Assembly: GCF_029017505.1 (NCBI RefSeq)
Contig: NZ_JAQGEI010000013.1
Coordinates: forward strand, 1-64,000
Reading direction: 5' to 3'
Source of the DNA: Sedimenticola hydrogenitrophicus
GTDB taxonomy: Bacteria > Pseudomonadota > Gammaproteobacteria > Chromatiales > Chromatiaceae
Length of the DNA stretch: 64,000 bases
How positions within the stretch are numbered: the stretch's first letter is position 1; each line of letters begins with the position of its first letter. Below are positions 24,744 through 32,867 of this stretch, one piece after another. The notes below the pieces were generated by a model. That model made no database searches. It was given only the letters and a program-made list of their open reading frames with translations, and had not been told where the DNA came from. A program made the position numbers and the translations under genes.

Positions 24744-27413
24744 TTAATGGCCGCCGCTGGGCAGCGCAGGTTCAGGGAGACTGTTCCAGTCGATATCCAC
24801 CTCCTGGTGCTTGGAGCGGTGGATGTCGCCGGTGTAGGCGTAGCGCAGGGTCTCCTCGTAATCCTTCATCGAGGCCTCCAGGCTGACGTTGGTGTCGCCG
24901 TATTTATCCCCCGACTCCGCCTTGGAGACGGTGACCACCGTGTCATACCAGCCCTGGGAACCGCCGATGGGATCGACCGCCAGGCGAATGATCGGGTTGG
25001 GATGCACCCCCTTGTCATTCCACCAGACGTTGTTGGCGATATCCGCATCACCCCCCTGCACATAATCCGCCGCCTGCTCGCGCTGCTTGAGCTGGGCCAG
25101 CCGGCCGTAGGCGCTGTGGCCGCAGGCGGTGGAGATGGCCACCACATCCGGGTGGATCCCCTCGGTGACGTGGGCACGGGTCACGATGTAACCCAGCGAG
25201 GAGGTGACCCGGATCAGGTCCCCGTCGCTGAGCCCGCGCGCCGCCGCCGTCTTCGGATTGATCCAGGCCGGATTCTTGTGATAGAGCTCGGCCAGGTATT
25301 TCAGCGAGGCGGTGCGGCTCTGGGTGTGGACATTCACCTTGTAAGTGGTCAGTACCAGTTCATCCGCCTTCTTGTCCCGGGAGGGCAGGCGCTTGTAGAC
25401 CGGTAACGGGTTGAAGCCGTACTTCCGGTAGCTCTCCTTGTAGAGCTCCATGCGCCGTGAGGGGGTGCCGAAGCCGACCATGTTCCGGCCATTGACCTGC
25501 ACACCGATGGCCTGCCCATCCTTCTTGATGGTGCCATCATAATCGACCTCGGCACCGGCCATGTCGGACGCGGAAAGCTCCTTGGTGTAGAGGCCGTAAT
25601 CGGGCTCCACCTCGTTACCGTTCTTGTCAACGAGCTTGGTGGTCTCCTTATCACACTCGCCATAGATCGGCCAGACACCCTTCTTCTTCATGAAGTCCCA
25701 GCCACCATCCTCCTTGAGGCCCGGGATCGCGTCGAAGTGGGCCCGCATCCAGTCTTCAACGCTGTTGAAGGCGAAATACTTCTTCATCCCCTTCGAACCA
25801 TCCGGATCGACCTTGTGGACCACGTCGATCAGGGTCTGGCGGAACTCCTGGGTGCCGCCCAGGGGCTTGACCACCGGCTGGCGAATGGAGAGGCAGGGAT
25901 AGAGCCCACCCGGCATCGACTCGGGATCGTGCCGTTCCAGGTAGGTGACATCGGGAATGATCAGGTCCGCCAGTTCGGTAGACTCCGACATGTAGGGACT
26001 GAAGGAGGCATAGAAGGGCACCGTTTTTTCGTCGCTCAGCATCTCCTTCCATACATGACTCGATGGATAGGTGTAGACCGGATTGTCGTAGTAGGTCATC
26101 CACACCGACACCTTGGCCTCGCCCTTCTTGATCATGTAGGGGGCGTGAGTCGATACATGGTGCGAGGCCAGAGGATAGAGCGGCGGCGCCGCGATCACGC
26201 TTGCGGTCTTGCCCTTGGGCGGCTCCGGCTGCGGCTGCGGCCAACCCATGCCCCGGGGCAGGCAGTAGCCGCCCTTCTTCTCCACGTTACCGGTGATGAC
26301 GTTGAGCATGTTGATCGCCGCCTCCTGGTAGGAGCCCCAGACATGCTTGCAGGGTCCCCGGTAGGAGAAGGTGGTAGCCGGCTTGGTGGTGGCGAACTCA
26401 CGGGCGATGCGGCGAATATCCTTCGCTGACATCCCCGACTCCTCCTCGGCGAACTCCGGCGTGTAGGGTTTCAGATGATCAATCAACTGCTTGGCGCTGA
26501 CATTGGTCCAGTTGCTGATGAAGTCATCGTCGTACAACCCCTCGTTCATGATCACGTGGGCCATGGCCAGGGCGATGGCGCCGTCGGTACCCGGATAGGG
26601 GAAGAAGGCCTCATCGGCAAAGCCCGAGGTGTTGGACATACGCACATCGAAACTCACCAGCTTGGCCTTGTTGCCCACCACGCCGTCCACCAGGCGCTGG
26701 GCGTTGGGGTTCATGAAGTAGGCGGTCTCCAGGACATTGGAACCGAAGTTGAGGATGTACTTGGTATTGGCCCAGTCGCAGGACTCGATATCCGGCCCCC
26801 AGGTGGGCTCCAGCCCGACCTTCTTGGAGGACTCGCAGATATTGGTGTGGTTGAGCATGGCGTTGGAACCGAGGGCGTGCATGAAGCGGCCCACGGCGCC
26901 GCCGGTACGGTCGCGCCCCCACTTGAACACCATCTCGTTGAGGATTTCCGGCTTGTGCTCGGCATCGGCGCGATCGATCACCTCGCGCAGCTTGCTTGCC
27001 AACAGGGTGGTGGCCTCGTCATAAGAGATGCGTTTCCACTTGCCCTCGCCACGTTTGCCGGTGCGCAGCAGCGGCGTCATGATGCGGTCCGGATCGTAGA
27101 CGTGGAGGAAGCCGGAATTACCCTTGGCGCACAGCTTGCCGCGGGTATTCGGATGATCCATGTTGCCTTCCAGCTTGACGATACGGCCGTTCTCCACGTA
27201 GGCGACACCGCCGTCCTCGATATTGCAGGCCATGCAGGTATAGGGCACCGCCTGGCGTTCCGCGCCGGTGGTCGGAGAATAGTCCTTGCCCCCCAGGTCC
27301 TGCTCCATGGCCACCAGGCGACTGCTGGCCAGGCCCAGGGCGCCGGCCGCGGTTCCCACCGCGCCGCCGAATTTCATAAAATCGCGGCGGGTGAATTTAA
27401 TAGAGTCACTCAT
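24744..27413 (-). CDS. Tat-exported Mo-bisMGD oxidoreductase catalytic subunit
   Basis: 889 residues from the ATG at 27413 (GAGGAG upstream). The Tat signal is FTRRDFMKFGG, so the enzyme is periplasmic. The N-terminal [4Fe-4S] motif is C60-x2-C63-x3-D67...C95: the third cysteine is Asp in an ungapped alignment up to the conserved LEGN. C193 (NICESS) sits where Psr/Phs/Ttr-type enzymes place the Mo ligand. A molydopterin-dinucleotide-binding domain ends the chain. Gene order B-C-A and the TorD gene next door match tetrathionate (TtrBCA) and SrdBCA-type reductases. The cytoplasmic sulfite dehydrogenase SoeA lacks a Tat signal, so it fits less well. The substrate is unknown. Confidence 0.92.
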   Translation of the reverse strand: MSDSIKFTRRDFMKFGGAVGTAAGALGLASSRLVAMEQDLGGKDYSPTTGAERQAVPYTCMACNIEDGGVAYVENGRIVKLEGNMDHPNTRGKLCAKGNSGFLHVYDPDRIMTPLLRTGKRGEGKWKRISYDEATTLLASKLREVIDRADAEHKPEILNEMVFKWGRDRTGGAVGRFMHALGSNAMLNHTNICESSKKVGLEPTWGPDIESCDWANTKYILNFGSNVLETAYFMNPNAQRLVDGVVGNKAKLVSFDVRMSNTSGFADEAFFPYPGTDGAIALAMAHVIMNEGLYDDDFISNWTNVSAKQLIDHLKPYTPEFAEEESGMSAKDIRRIAREFATTKPATTFSYRGPCKHVWGSYQEAAINMLNVITGNVEKKGGYCLPRGMGWPQPQPEPPKGKTASVIAAPPLYPLASHHVSTHAPYMIKKGEAKVSVWMTYYDNPVYTYPSSHVWKEMLSDEKTVPFYASFSPYMSESTELADLIIPDVTYLERHDPESMPGGLYPCLSIRQPVVKPLGGTQEFRQTLIDVVHKVDPDGSKGMKKYFAFNSVEDWMRAHFDAIPGLKEDGGWDFMKKKGVWPIYGECDKETTKLVDKNGNEVEPDYGLYTKELSASDMAGAEVDYDGTIKKDGQAIGVQVNGRNMVGFGTPSRRMELYKESYRKYGFNPLPVYKRLPSRDKKADELVLTTYKVNVHTQSRTASLKYLAELYHKNPAWINPKTAAARGLSDGDLIRVTSSLGYIVTRAHVTEGIHPDVVAISTACGHSAYGRLAQLKQREQAADYVQGGDADIANNVWWNDKGVHPNPIIRLAVDPIGGSQGWYDTVVTVSKAESGDKYGDTNVSLEASMKDYEETLRYAYTGDIHRSKHQEVDIDWNSLPEPALPSGGH

Positions 27414-27423
27414 CTTTGTCTCC

Positions 27424-28311
27424 TCAGAAATTGATCTGGGTGAGCTGACCGGCATAGATCAGCACTTCCCTGAAGCTGTAGGCGCCCACCGCGCTCAGCA
27501 CCGCCGCCAGGGTCAGGATTCTTGGATCACGCCCCAACTTGGGCATGGCCACCAGCACCAGGGGCGCCAGGATCCCGATCAGGAAGGTCATCCCCCAGTA
27601 CTTGAAGCCGAACTGCTGGTTGATGATCTCCCAGGCCTGCTGTTTCTCACCGGTGCCGTAGTTGAGCACCACCCACTCGGCCAGGAACAGGGCGAAGGTG
27701 ACCGCCAGGGCGAGATAGAGAAAGGCATGCAGAAACTCGACGGCCTGCGCATTGAGCTGGCCGCGCACCAGTTGGATGACCGCCACCACCGCGGTGCCGG
27801 AACTCATGGAGAGAATCACAAACAGCAGCGGGATGGTCGGGTTGCTCCACAACTCCCGGGTCTGGTTGACCATCAGGTCGAGCCCGGTATAGAGCGGCAT
27901 GGAGAGCGCCAGCAGCGAGCCCAAAATACCCGTGACCCGCATCAGCCCCTGATTCCCCTTCACCAAGCCGAAGTAGAACCCGATGATGCAGAGGCCGAAC
28001 AACGGCAGGAACAGCGACCCCCAGGAGAGCGGCGAGGTCCAGTGGAAATAGAGAATCGGATAGAGGAAGCGACTCGGCTGCCCCAGATCCATGATCAGCA
28101 GCGGTCCGCAGATAAGCAGCAGCACGAACGAAGCGATCAAGCCAACCTTCTGAAACGGCTCCATCGACTTCGCCACACCGCCGAAGACATTGCCGAACAC
28201 CGCCGGCGCGGCGGCATAGACGAAGGTCATGGCGGCGACACCGATCAGGAAGAAGTAGATAACGATTTCGGCCCCCCAGGGGGCGATGTTGTATTCCATG
28301 TACTCAAACAT
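27424..28311 (-). CDS. NrfD/PsrC-family membrane anchor subunit
   Basis: 295 residues with about eight transmembrane helices and no heme or Fe-S motifs, as in PsrC/NrfD proteins that exchange electrons with the quinone pool. Family-like stretches include MDLGQPSRFLYPI and FHWTSPLSWGSLFL. It lies between the Fe-S and catalytic subunit genes with gaps of 11 and 10 bp, so the three form an operon. It should anchor the complex at the periplasmic face of the membrane and link it to quinones. Confidence 0.93.
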   Translation of the reverse strand: MFEYMEYNIAPWGAEIVIYFFLIGVAAMTFVYAAAPAVFGNVFGGVAKSMEPFQKVGLIASFVLLLICGPLLIMDLGQPSRFLYPILYFHWTSPLSWGSLFLPLFGLCIIGFYFGLVKGNQGLMRVTGILGSLLALSMPLYTGLDLMVNQTRELWSNPTIPLLFVILSMSSGTAVVAVIQLVRGQLNAQAVEFLHAFLYLALAVTFALFLAEWVVLNYGTGEKQQAWEIINQQFGFKYWGMTFLIGILAPLVLVAMPKLGRDPRILTLAAVLSAVGAYSFREVLIYAGQLTQINF

Positions 28312-28322
28312 GATGCATTCCC

Positions 28323-29045
28323 CTATAGGACACCGGAAAAGAACTTGCTGCCCCGATTGTGCCGGTAGAAAGCCTCGGCATCGGAACGGGCGGCATAGGA
28401 GTGCGGGGCACTGAACACCTGCTCGGTCTGGGCGCGGTCCGGCTTGATGTAGTACACCTGGGGACGCGTGCCCTTGTCGGGTTTCAACACCACCGTCTTG
28501 TGCCGCGCCACCAGGCGGGATACCTCGCTGTTGGGATCGTTCAGATCACCGAAGATGCGCGAACGGCCCAGACAGGTCTGCACGCAGGCGGGCTGCAGCC
28601 CCTTTTCCACCCGGTGGTTGCAGAAGGTACACTTGTCCACCACGCCACCGATCTTCACGCGGTCGCGATTCCTGGGCAGCACATGCCGGGCGTTGTAGGG
28701 ACAGGCGGCGACACAGGTGCGGCAGGCGATACAGCGCTCATAGCGTTGCAGGACAAAGCCGTCCTCGTGCTTGTACGTGGCCTCGGTCGGACAGTTCCGA
28801 ACACAGGGCGGGTTGTCGCAGTGATTGCACAAACGCGGCATGAAATGGCGTTTGGTATTGGGGTAGTGACCGGTGTCTTTGACCTTTACGATGGTACGCC
28901 ATACGCCAAGCGGCACATCGTATTCAGCCTTGTCAGCACAAACGCAAGCCATACAGCCGATGCATCGACGCAAGTCGACCACCATGGCCCAACGTTTTTT
29001 ACCGGGCACGCCCAGGGATGGTTCAGCCTGGAGACCAACGGGCAT
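28323..29045 (-). CDS. 4Fe-4S electron-transfer subunit of the molybdoenzyme complex
   Basis: 240 residues with four cysteine clusters of the DmsB/PsrB/TtrB type: CIGCMACVC, CNHCDNPPCVRNCP, CIACRTCVAACP and CTFCNHRVEKGLQPAC...C. They should hold four [4Fe-4S] clusters in line between the anchor and the catalytic subunit. AAGGAGGAT precedes the start. It is the first gene of the B-C-A operon. It has no Tat signal of its own, so it probably crosses the membrane with the catalytic subunit. Confidence 0.94.
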   Translation of the reverse strand: MPVGLQAEPSLGVPGKKRWAMVVDLRRCIGCMACVCADKAEYDVPLGVWRTIVKVKDTGHYPNTKRHFMPRLCNHCDNPPCVRNCPTEATYKHEDGFVLQRYERCIACRTCVAACPYNARHVLPRNRDRVKIGGVVDKCTFCNHRVEKGLQPACVQTCLGRSRIFGDLNDPNSEVSRLVARHKTVVLKPDKGTRPQVYYIKPDRAQTEQVFSAPHSYAARSDAEAFYRHNRGSKFFSGVL

Positions 29046-29278
29046 GGGGAATCCTCCTTATGATATTTATGTTGAAAGCGATTAAGGAACCTACAGCCGC
29101 CAGGAACGCCATGGCCATTTTTGGATATCTTTTTCGGCACCGTTCCTGAACGCCAATATCCAGAGCAGTTTTCATACCACAGTTTTTTTGTAGGTTTTCT
29201 ATCTTGTTGTAATAACTGAATATTTTTCACATTGCGGGAGGGGGAACCGGGATTTAGCGGATCCACCGGCGCCGCTGG

Positions 29279-29294
29279 GTTACCCGATGGTAAC
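29279..29294. promoter_or_regulatory. GTTAC-N6-GTAAC palindrome, site 1
   Basis: GTTACCCGATGGTAAC, a perfect 5-bp inverted repeat in the region between the molybdoenzyme operon and the sulfurtransferase gene, 234 bp upstream of the Fe-S subunit start. Confidence 0.5.
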
Positions 29295-29367
29295 CAGATC
29301 TCACCCGCAACAGGCTAACACGTTGTTTTATTTGGTTATTTCTAGACTCGACCGAAAAACATCCTGT

Positions 29368-29383
29368 GTTACGTCCCCGTAAC
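29368..29383. promoter_or_regulatory. GTTAC-N6-GTAAC palindrome, site 2
   Basis: GTTACGTCCCCGTAAC, with the same arms and spacer length as site 1 and its centre 89 bp away. Confidence 0.5.
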
Positions 29384-29506
29384 CAAGGTCCGTCAGCCAT
29401 CCCCGGACGGGGTCGTGAGGGCCGGCGCCACCGCCAAAGGCCGAACCGCCGGTACGGGCGAATCTCCACTCAACTCACTGACCATCGGCCCGATTCGAAT
29501 CACCGG

Positions 29507-29522
29507 GTTACGGAATGGTAAC
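29507..29522. promoter_or_regulatory. GTTAC-N6-GTAAC palindrome, site 3
   Basis: GTTACGGAATGGTAAC, its centre 139 bp from that of site 2. Sites 1, 3 and 4 share the spacer ending ATG. Confidence 0.5.
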
Positions 29523-29761
29523 TCCACCAGGGTTCAGCGCGACACGGGCCTACCTCCGCGCGCGGATCCGGGGTTTTTACAGCCCGGGGCGAGTACCTGG
29601 AAAAGTACCTCGACAAGGCCCTATACTGGTGGCAACCAGTGGCACAATACGGTTATCCGCCAGCACCCGAGGCCATCACAGCCCGGCATGGCGTTGTAAA
29701 AAATGGTCCGATGAGGGCCGTGGCGGGCCGGTGCCATCCGCGTCATTGAGAAACGTGCAGA

Positions 29762-29967
29762 GTAACTACTCACCCGGTCTGTGAGTGATTGGCCTGCCTT
29801 GTTGGCCGATCTTGATGGCGCCTCGAATCCGGCCCTTTTTTCAGATCAAGCCTGCCCTTGTTTGAGCGAAGCGAGTTTGGGCAGGCGCTGAAAATGGGGC
29901 CGGATTCGAGGAGACAAGCCATCGTGTGAGGCCGGCAAGGCAGGCCAATCACCCCGTGAGTATTTAC
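29762..29967. repeat. Family A MITE, copy 3
   Basis: 206 bp with ends GTAACTACTCAC and GTGAGTATTTAC. The extra block (CCGGTCTGT) is in the left arm, as in copy 1. It ends 18 bp before the sulfurtransferase start codon, so the 5' part of that mRNA may derive from it. Confidence 0.93.
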
Positions 29968-29985
29968 CGTACAGGAACCTATGCA

Positions 29986-30894
29986 ATGAAAACAAAGCCC
30001 TTCCGCCCCTTCTACCTGTTACTGGTACTGTTATTCTGTGTGGCGTCGCCACTACTGGCCGGCCAGCCGCTGGTGGATGGGGCCTGGCTGGCCGGCAATC
30101 TGGGCAAGCCGGATCTGCTGGTGCTGGATCTGCAAACACCGCCCGCCTACCAGAAATTCCATGTCCCCGGCGCCGTCCACAGCAATTACGCCGACTGGCG
30201 CAAACCCGATGCCAAGGGAACCCCGCAGATGCTGCCGCCGGTGGCGGAACTGGAACAGCTTATCGGCGGCCTGGGCATCGATAACCAAACCCAGGTGGTG
30301 CTGGTGGTGACCGGGCGTGGTGCCGGCGAACTGGCCTCCGCCACCCGGGTCTACTGGACGCTCAAGGCCCTGGGCCATGATGCCGTCTCCATCCTCGACG
30401 GCGGTCTCATCGCCTATGCCCAGGAGCGCGGCCACCCGCTGGAAAGCCGGCCCAATCCACCGGTTAAAAAAACCTTCAAGGCGCAACCCCGCACGGAGTA
30501 CCTGGTCACGGCCGATCAGGTCAACGCCGCTCTGGGCAGCGTCACCCTGGTCGACAACCGCAGTGTCGGCGAGTACCTGGGGCTGCGCGGCGACCCCAAG
30601 GCACGCCCCGGCACCCTGCCCGGGGCGCTGAACCTGCCCTTCGACTGGCTCACCGTCAATGGCGGCGCGACCTTCCACAACCCGACAAACCTGCAACGCA
30701 TCTATCAGGCCGCCGGGGTGCCGTTACAGGGTGAACAGATCTCCTTCTGCCATACCGGCCACCGCACCTCACTGGCCTGGTTCGTCTCCCATGAACTGCT
30801 GGGCAACGACCAGGCGCGTCTCTATGACGGCTCCGCCGCCGAGTGGGCGCTGAATCCGGCACTGCCGATGGAGCAGAAGATCAGGCTCGATTAG
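29986..30894 (+). CDS. Periplasmic two-domain sulfurtransferase (rhodanese)
   Basis: 302 residues from the ATG at 29986 (AGGAA upstream); the earlier in-frame part lies in the MITE. Signal peptide about 1-25. Two rhodanese domains: the N-terminal one is inactive (LVVTGRGAGELAS at the loop), while the C-terminal one has the persulfide cysteine in ISFCHTGHRTSLAWF. This is the arrangement of thiosulfate sulfurtransferases. It is divergent from the molybdoenzyme operon across a shared 940-bp region, which suggests a role in handling sulfane sulfur for the same pathway. Confidence 0.9.
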   Translation: MKTKPFRPFYLLLVLLFCVASPLLAGQPLVDGAWLAGNLGKPDLLVLDLQTPPAYQKFHVPGAVHSNYADWRKPDAKGTPQMLPPVAELEQLIGGLGIDNQTQVVLVVTGRGAGELASATRVYWTLKALGHDAVSILDGGLIAYAQERGHPLESRPNPPVKKTFKAQPRTEYLVTADQVNAALGSVTLVDNRSVGEYLGLRGDPKARPGTLPGALNLPFDWLTVNGGATFHNPTNLQRIYQAAGVPLQGEQISFCHTGHRTSLAWFVSHELLGNDQARLYDGSAAEWALNPALPMEQKIRLD

Positions 30895-30999
30895 GCCCAC
30901 TTTTTCAGATTGACTCGGACCGGCTTCCTCCCACCCGAAAGCTATCCGCCCCATATCGGAAACAGCACCAGAATCTGACAAAGTCGACAGGATAATCCG

Positions 31000-31887
31000 A
31001 TGACCCAAACAGCCGATCTGAAGACCCTGTCACTCACCGCGCTGACCATGCTGGCCTTTGCCGCCAACTCCCTGTTATGCCGCCTGGCCCTGGGGGAACA
31101 GGCCATTGACGCGGCCAGCTTCACCACTGTCCGCCTGGCCTCAGGCGCGCTCATGCTGTGGCTGATCGTGCGGCTGCGCGGCGCCCTGCGGACCGATGCC
31201 GAGGCCGGGCCTCAGACCGATCCCCAGCACAGCGACTGGCTGGCCGCCGGCATGCTGTTCCTCTATGCGGCCGCCTTCTCCTTCGCCTACATCACCCTCA
31301 GCGCCGGCACCGGTGCGCTGATCCTGTTCGGCGTGGTGCAGCTAACCATGTTCTTCGCCGGCCTGCGCCGTGGCGAGCCGTTTTCCGGCCTCGCCTGGAT
31401 CGGACTGACGCTGGCGATGGCCGGGCTGGTCTATCTGGTGTCGCCCGGGGTGACCGCGCCCGAGCCGGTCGGCGCCCTGCTGATGACTCTGGCGGGCCTC
31501 GGCTGGGGGATCTACTCGTTGCGCGGCCGCGGCGTCGCCAACCCGCTGCACTCCACCGCCCGCAACTTTCTGCTCACGCTACCCCTGGGGCTGCTGCTGA
31601 GCCTCGTCTTCCTCGACCACTTCCACTTCAATCCGCGCGGCCTGGCGATTGCCGTCACCTCGGGGGCCATCGCCTCGGGACTCGGCTATGTCCTCTGGTA
31701 TGCCGCGCTACGCAGCCTGAGCGCGACCGGTGCCGCAACGGTGCAGCTGTCGGTGCCGGTGATCGCCGCCTTCGGCGGCGTGCTGCTGTTGTCCGAGGCG
31801 GTCACCCTGCGCCTGCTGGTTGCCTCCGTGGCCGTGCTCGGCGGCATTGCCATCGTGCTTACCCGGCGCCACCCCGCGCGGGCCTGA
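31000..31887 (+). CDS. EamA/DMT-family membrane transporter
   Basis: 295 residues with about ten transmembrane helices arranged as two EamA repeats (about 10-140 and 155-290). The second repeat ends VPVIAAFGGVLLLSEAVTLRLL, the common DMT signature region. Members export small metabolites or amino acids; the substrate cannot be inferred. It lies between the sulfurtransferase and response-regulator genes, with gaps of about 100 bp on each side. Confidence 0.87.
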   Translation: MTQTADLKTLSLTALTMLAFAANSLLCRLALGEQAIDAASFTTVRLASGALMLWLIVRLRGALRTDAEAGPQTDPQHSDWLAAGMLFLYAAAFSFAYITLSAGTGALILFGVVQLTMFFAGLRRGEPFSGLAWIGLTLAMAGLVYLVSPGVTAPEPVGALLMTLAGLGWGIYSLRGRGVANPLHSTARNFLLTLPLGLLLSLVFLDHFHFNPRGLAIAVTSGAIASGLGYVLWYAALRSLSATGAATVQLSVPVIAAFGGVLLLSEAVTLRLLVASVAVLGGIAIVLTRRHPARA

Positions 31888-31972
31888 AGACCGGGGGCAG
31901 GCCTACCCCGCTCCCCTTGCAGTTTCCCGGGCCACTGCCTATACATTGACTAATGTCAGCTGCCGGTTTGCC

Positions 31973-32695
31973 ATGATGGGCGAGCGCGAGACCCTCTTAG
32001 TCGTGGACGACGACACCCAGGTACGGGAGATGCTGGTCGACTATCTCTCCAGCCAGGGCTATCGGGTGCACGGGGCGGCCGATGGCGAGTCGATGCGCGC
32101 CCTGCTGCAGGCGGAGACCCCGGCCCTGGTGCTGCTGGATATCACCCTGCCCGGCGAGGATGGGCTCAGCCTGGCCCGCTACCTGCGCGAGCGTCACGAT
32201 ACCGGGATCATCATGGTCACCGCCTCGGGAGAGGTGATCGATCGCATCATCGGCCTGGAGATCGGTGCCGACGACTATGTCGCCAAACCGTTCGATACCC
32301 GGGAACTGCTGGCCCGCATCAAGAGTGTGTTGCGTCGCGCCCGGCCGGCCGTCGCCCCGACAGCACCGGCCGCTGAACCGGAGCAGATTCGCATTGGCCC
32401 CTGTCGCCTGCATCTCGACTCCCGGCGCCTGTTTGACGCAGACGGGATGGAGATCGCCCTCACCAGCATGGAGTTCGACCTGCTGAGGATATTCGGTACC
32501 CGACCCAACCGGGTGCTGAGCCGCGACCAGATACTGCAACTTACCCAGAACCGCGACTGGGATCCCTTCGACCGCAGTATCGACATCCGCATTGCACGGT
32601 TGCGCCGCAAGATCGAACCCGACCCGAGCAAACCCCAGGTGATTCGCACCGTGCGCGGCGCGGGCTATATGTTTGTTCCCACCGCTGCCGTTTGA
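31973..32695 (+). CDS. OmpR-family response regulator
   Basis: 240 residues from the ATG at 31973 (a second ATG follows at once). The receiver domain has the acidic pocket VVDDD and phospho-acceptor D56 (LLDITLPGEDG), with K of AKPF. The C-terminal winged-helix domain ends VIRTVRGAGYMFVP, typical of OmpR/PhoB. No histidine kinase gene is adjacent; the next gene is a multi-PAS protein that has lost its output domain, which may once have been its partner. Confidence 0.93.
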   Translation: MMGERETLLVVDDDTQVREMLVDYLSSQGYRVHGAADGESMRALLQAETPALVLLDITLPGEDGLSLARYLRERHDTGIIMVTASGEVIDRIIGLEIGADDYVAKPFDTRELLARIKSVLRRARPAVAPTAPAAEPEQIRIGPCRLHLDSRRLFDADGMEIALTSMEFDLLRIFGTRPNRVLSRDQILQLTQNRDWDPFDRSIDIRIARLRRKIEPDPSKPQVIRTVRGAGYMFVPTAAV

Positions 32696-32867
32696 ATCTC
32701 TGGCATAAACGCCTTGCGCCAGGGTGACGCGGCCTTGGCCGGTCGTTGCCGACCGCCCAGGTTACCGTTGGGTTTCGATTGTTTCAGTTTTGTATCGGCG
32801 ATCAGCGTCCGGATCGTTGCAGGCTAAACTTATCCGGAAACCGTCAGGTGCATTGAAGGAGACGCAG

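Larger units (their letters stand above)
29046..29761. other. Long divergent regulatory region
   Basis: No gene is visible. The part next to the Fe-S subunit gene (29100-29260) is AT-rich and contains an inverted TGGATAT...ATATCCA pair around 29130-29205. Further along are three GTTAC-N6-GTAAC palindromes. I found no convincing sigma-54 -24/-12 element on either strand, although the only regulator of this locus is a sigma-54 activator. Confidence 0.6.

Noticed and set aside
24744-29045. SoeABC (cytoplasmic sulfite dehydrogenase) as the identity of the complex
   Set aside because: The catalytic subunit has a Tat signal and the gene order is B-C-A, neither of which fits SoeABC.
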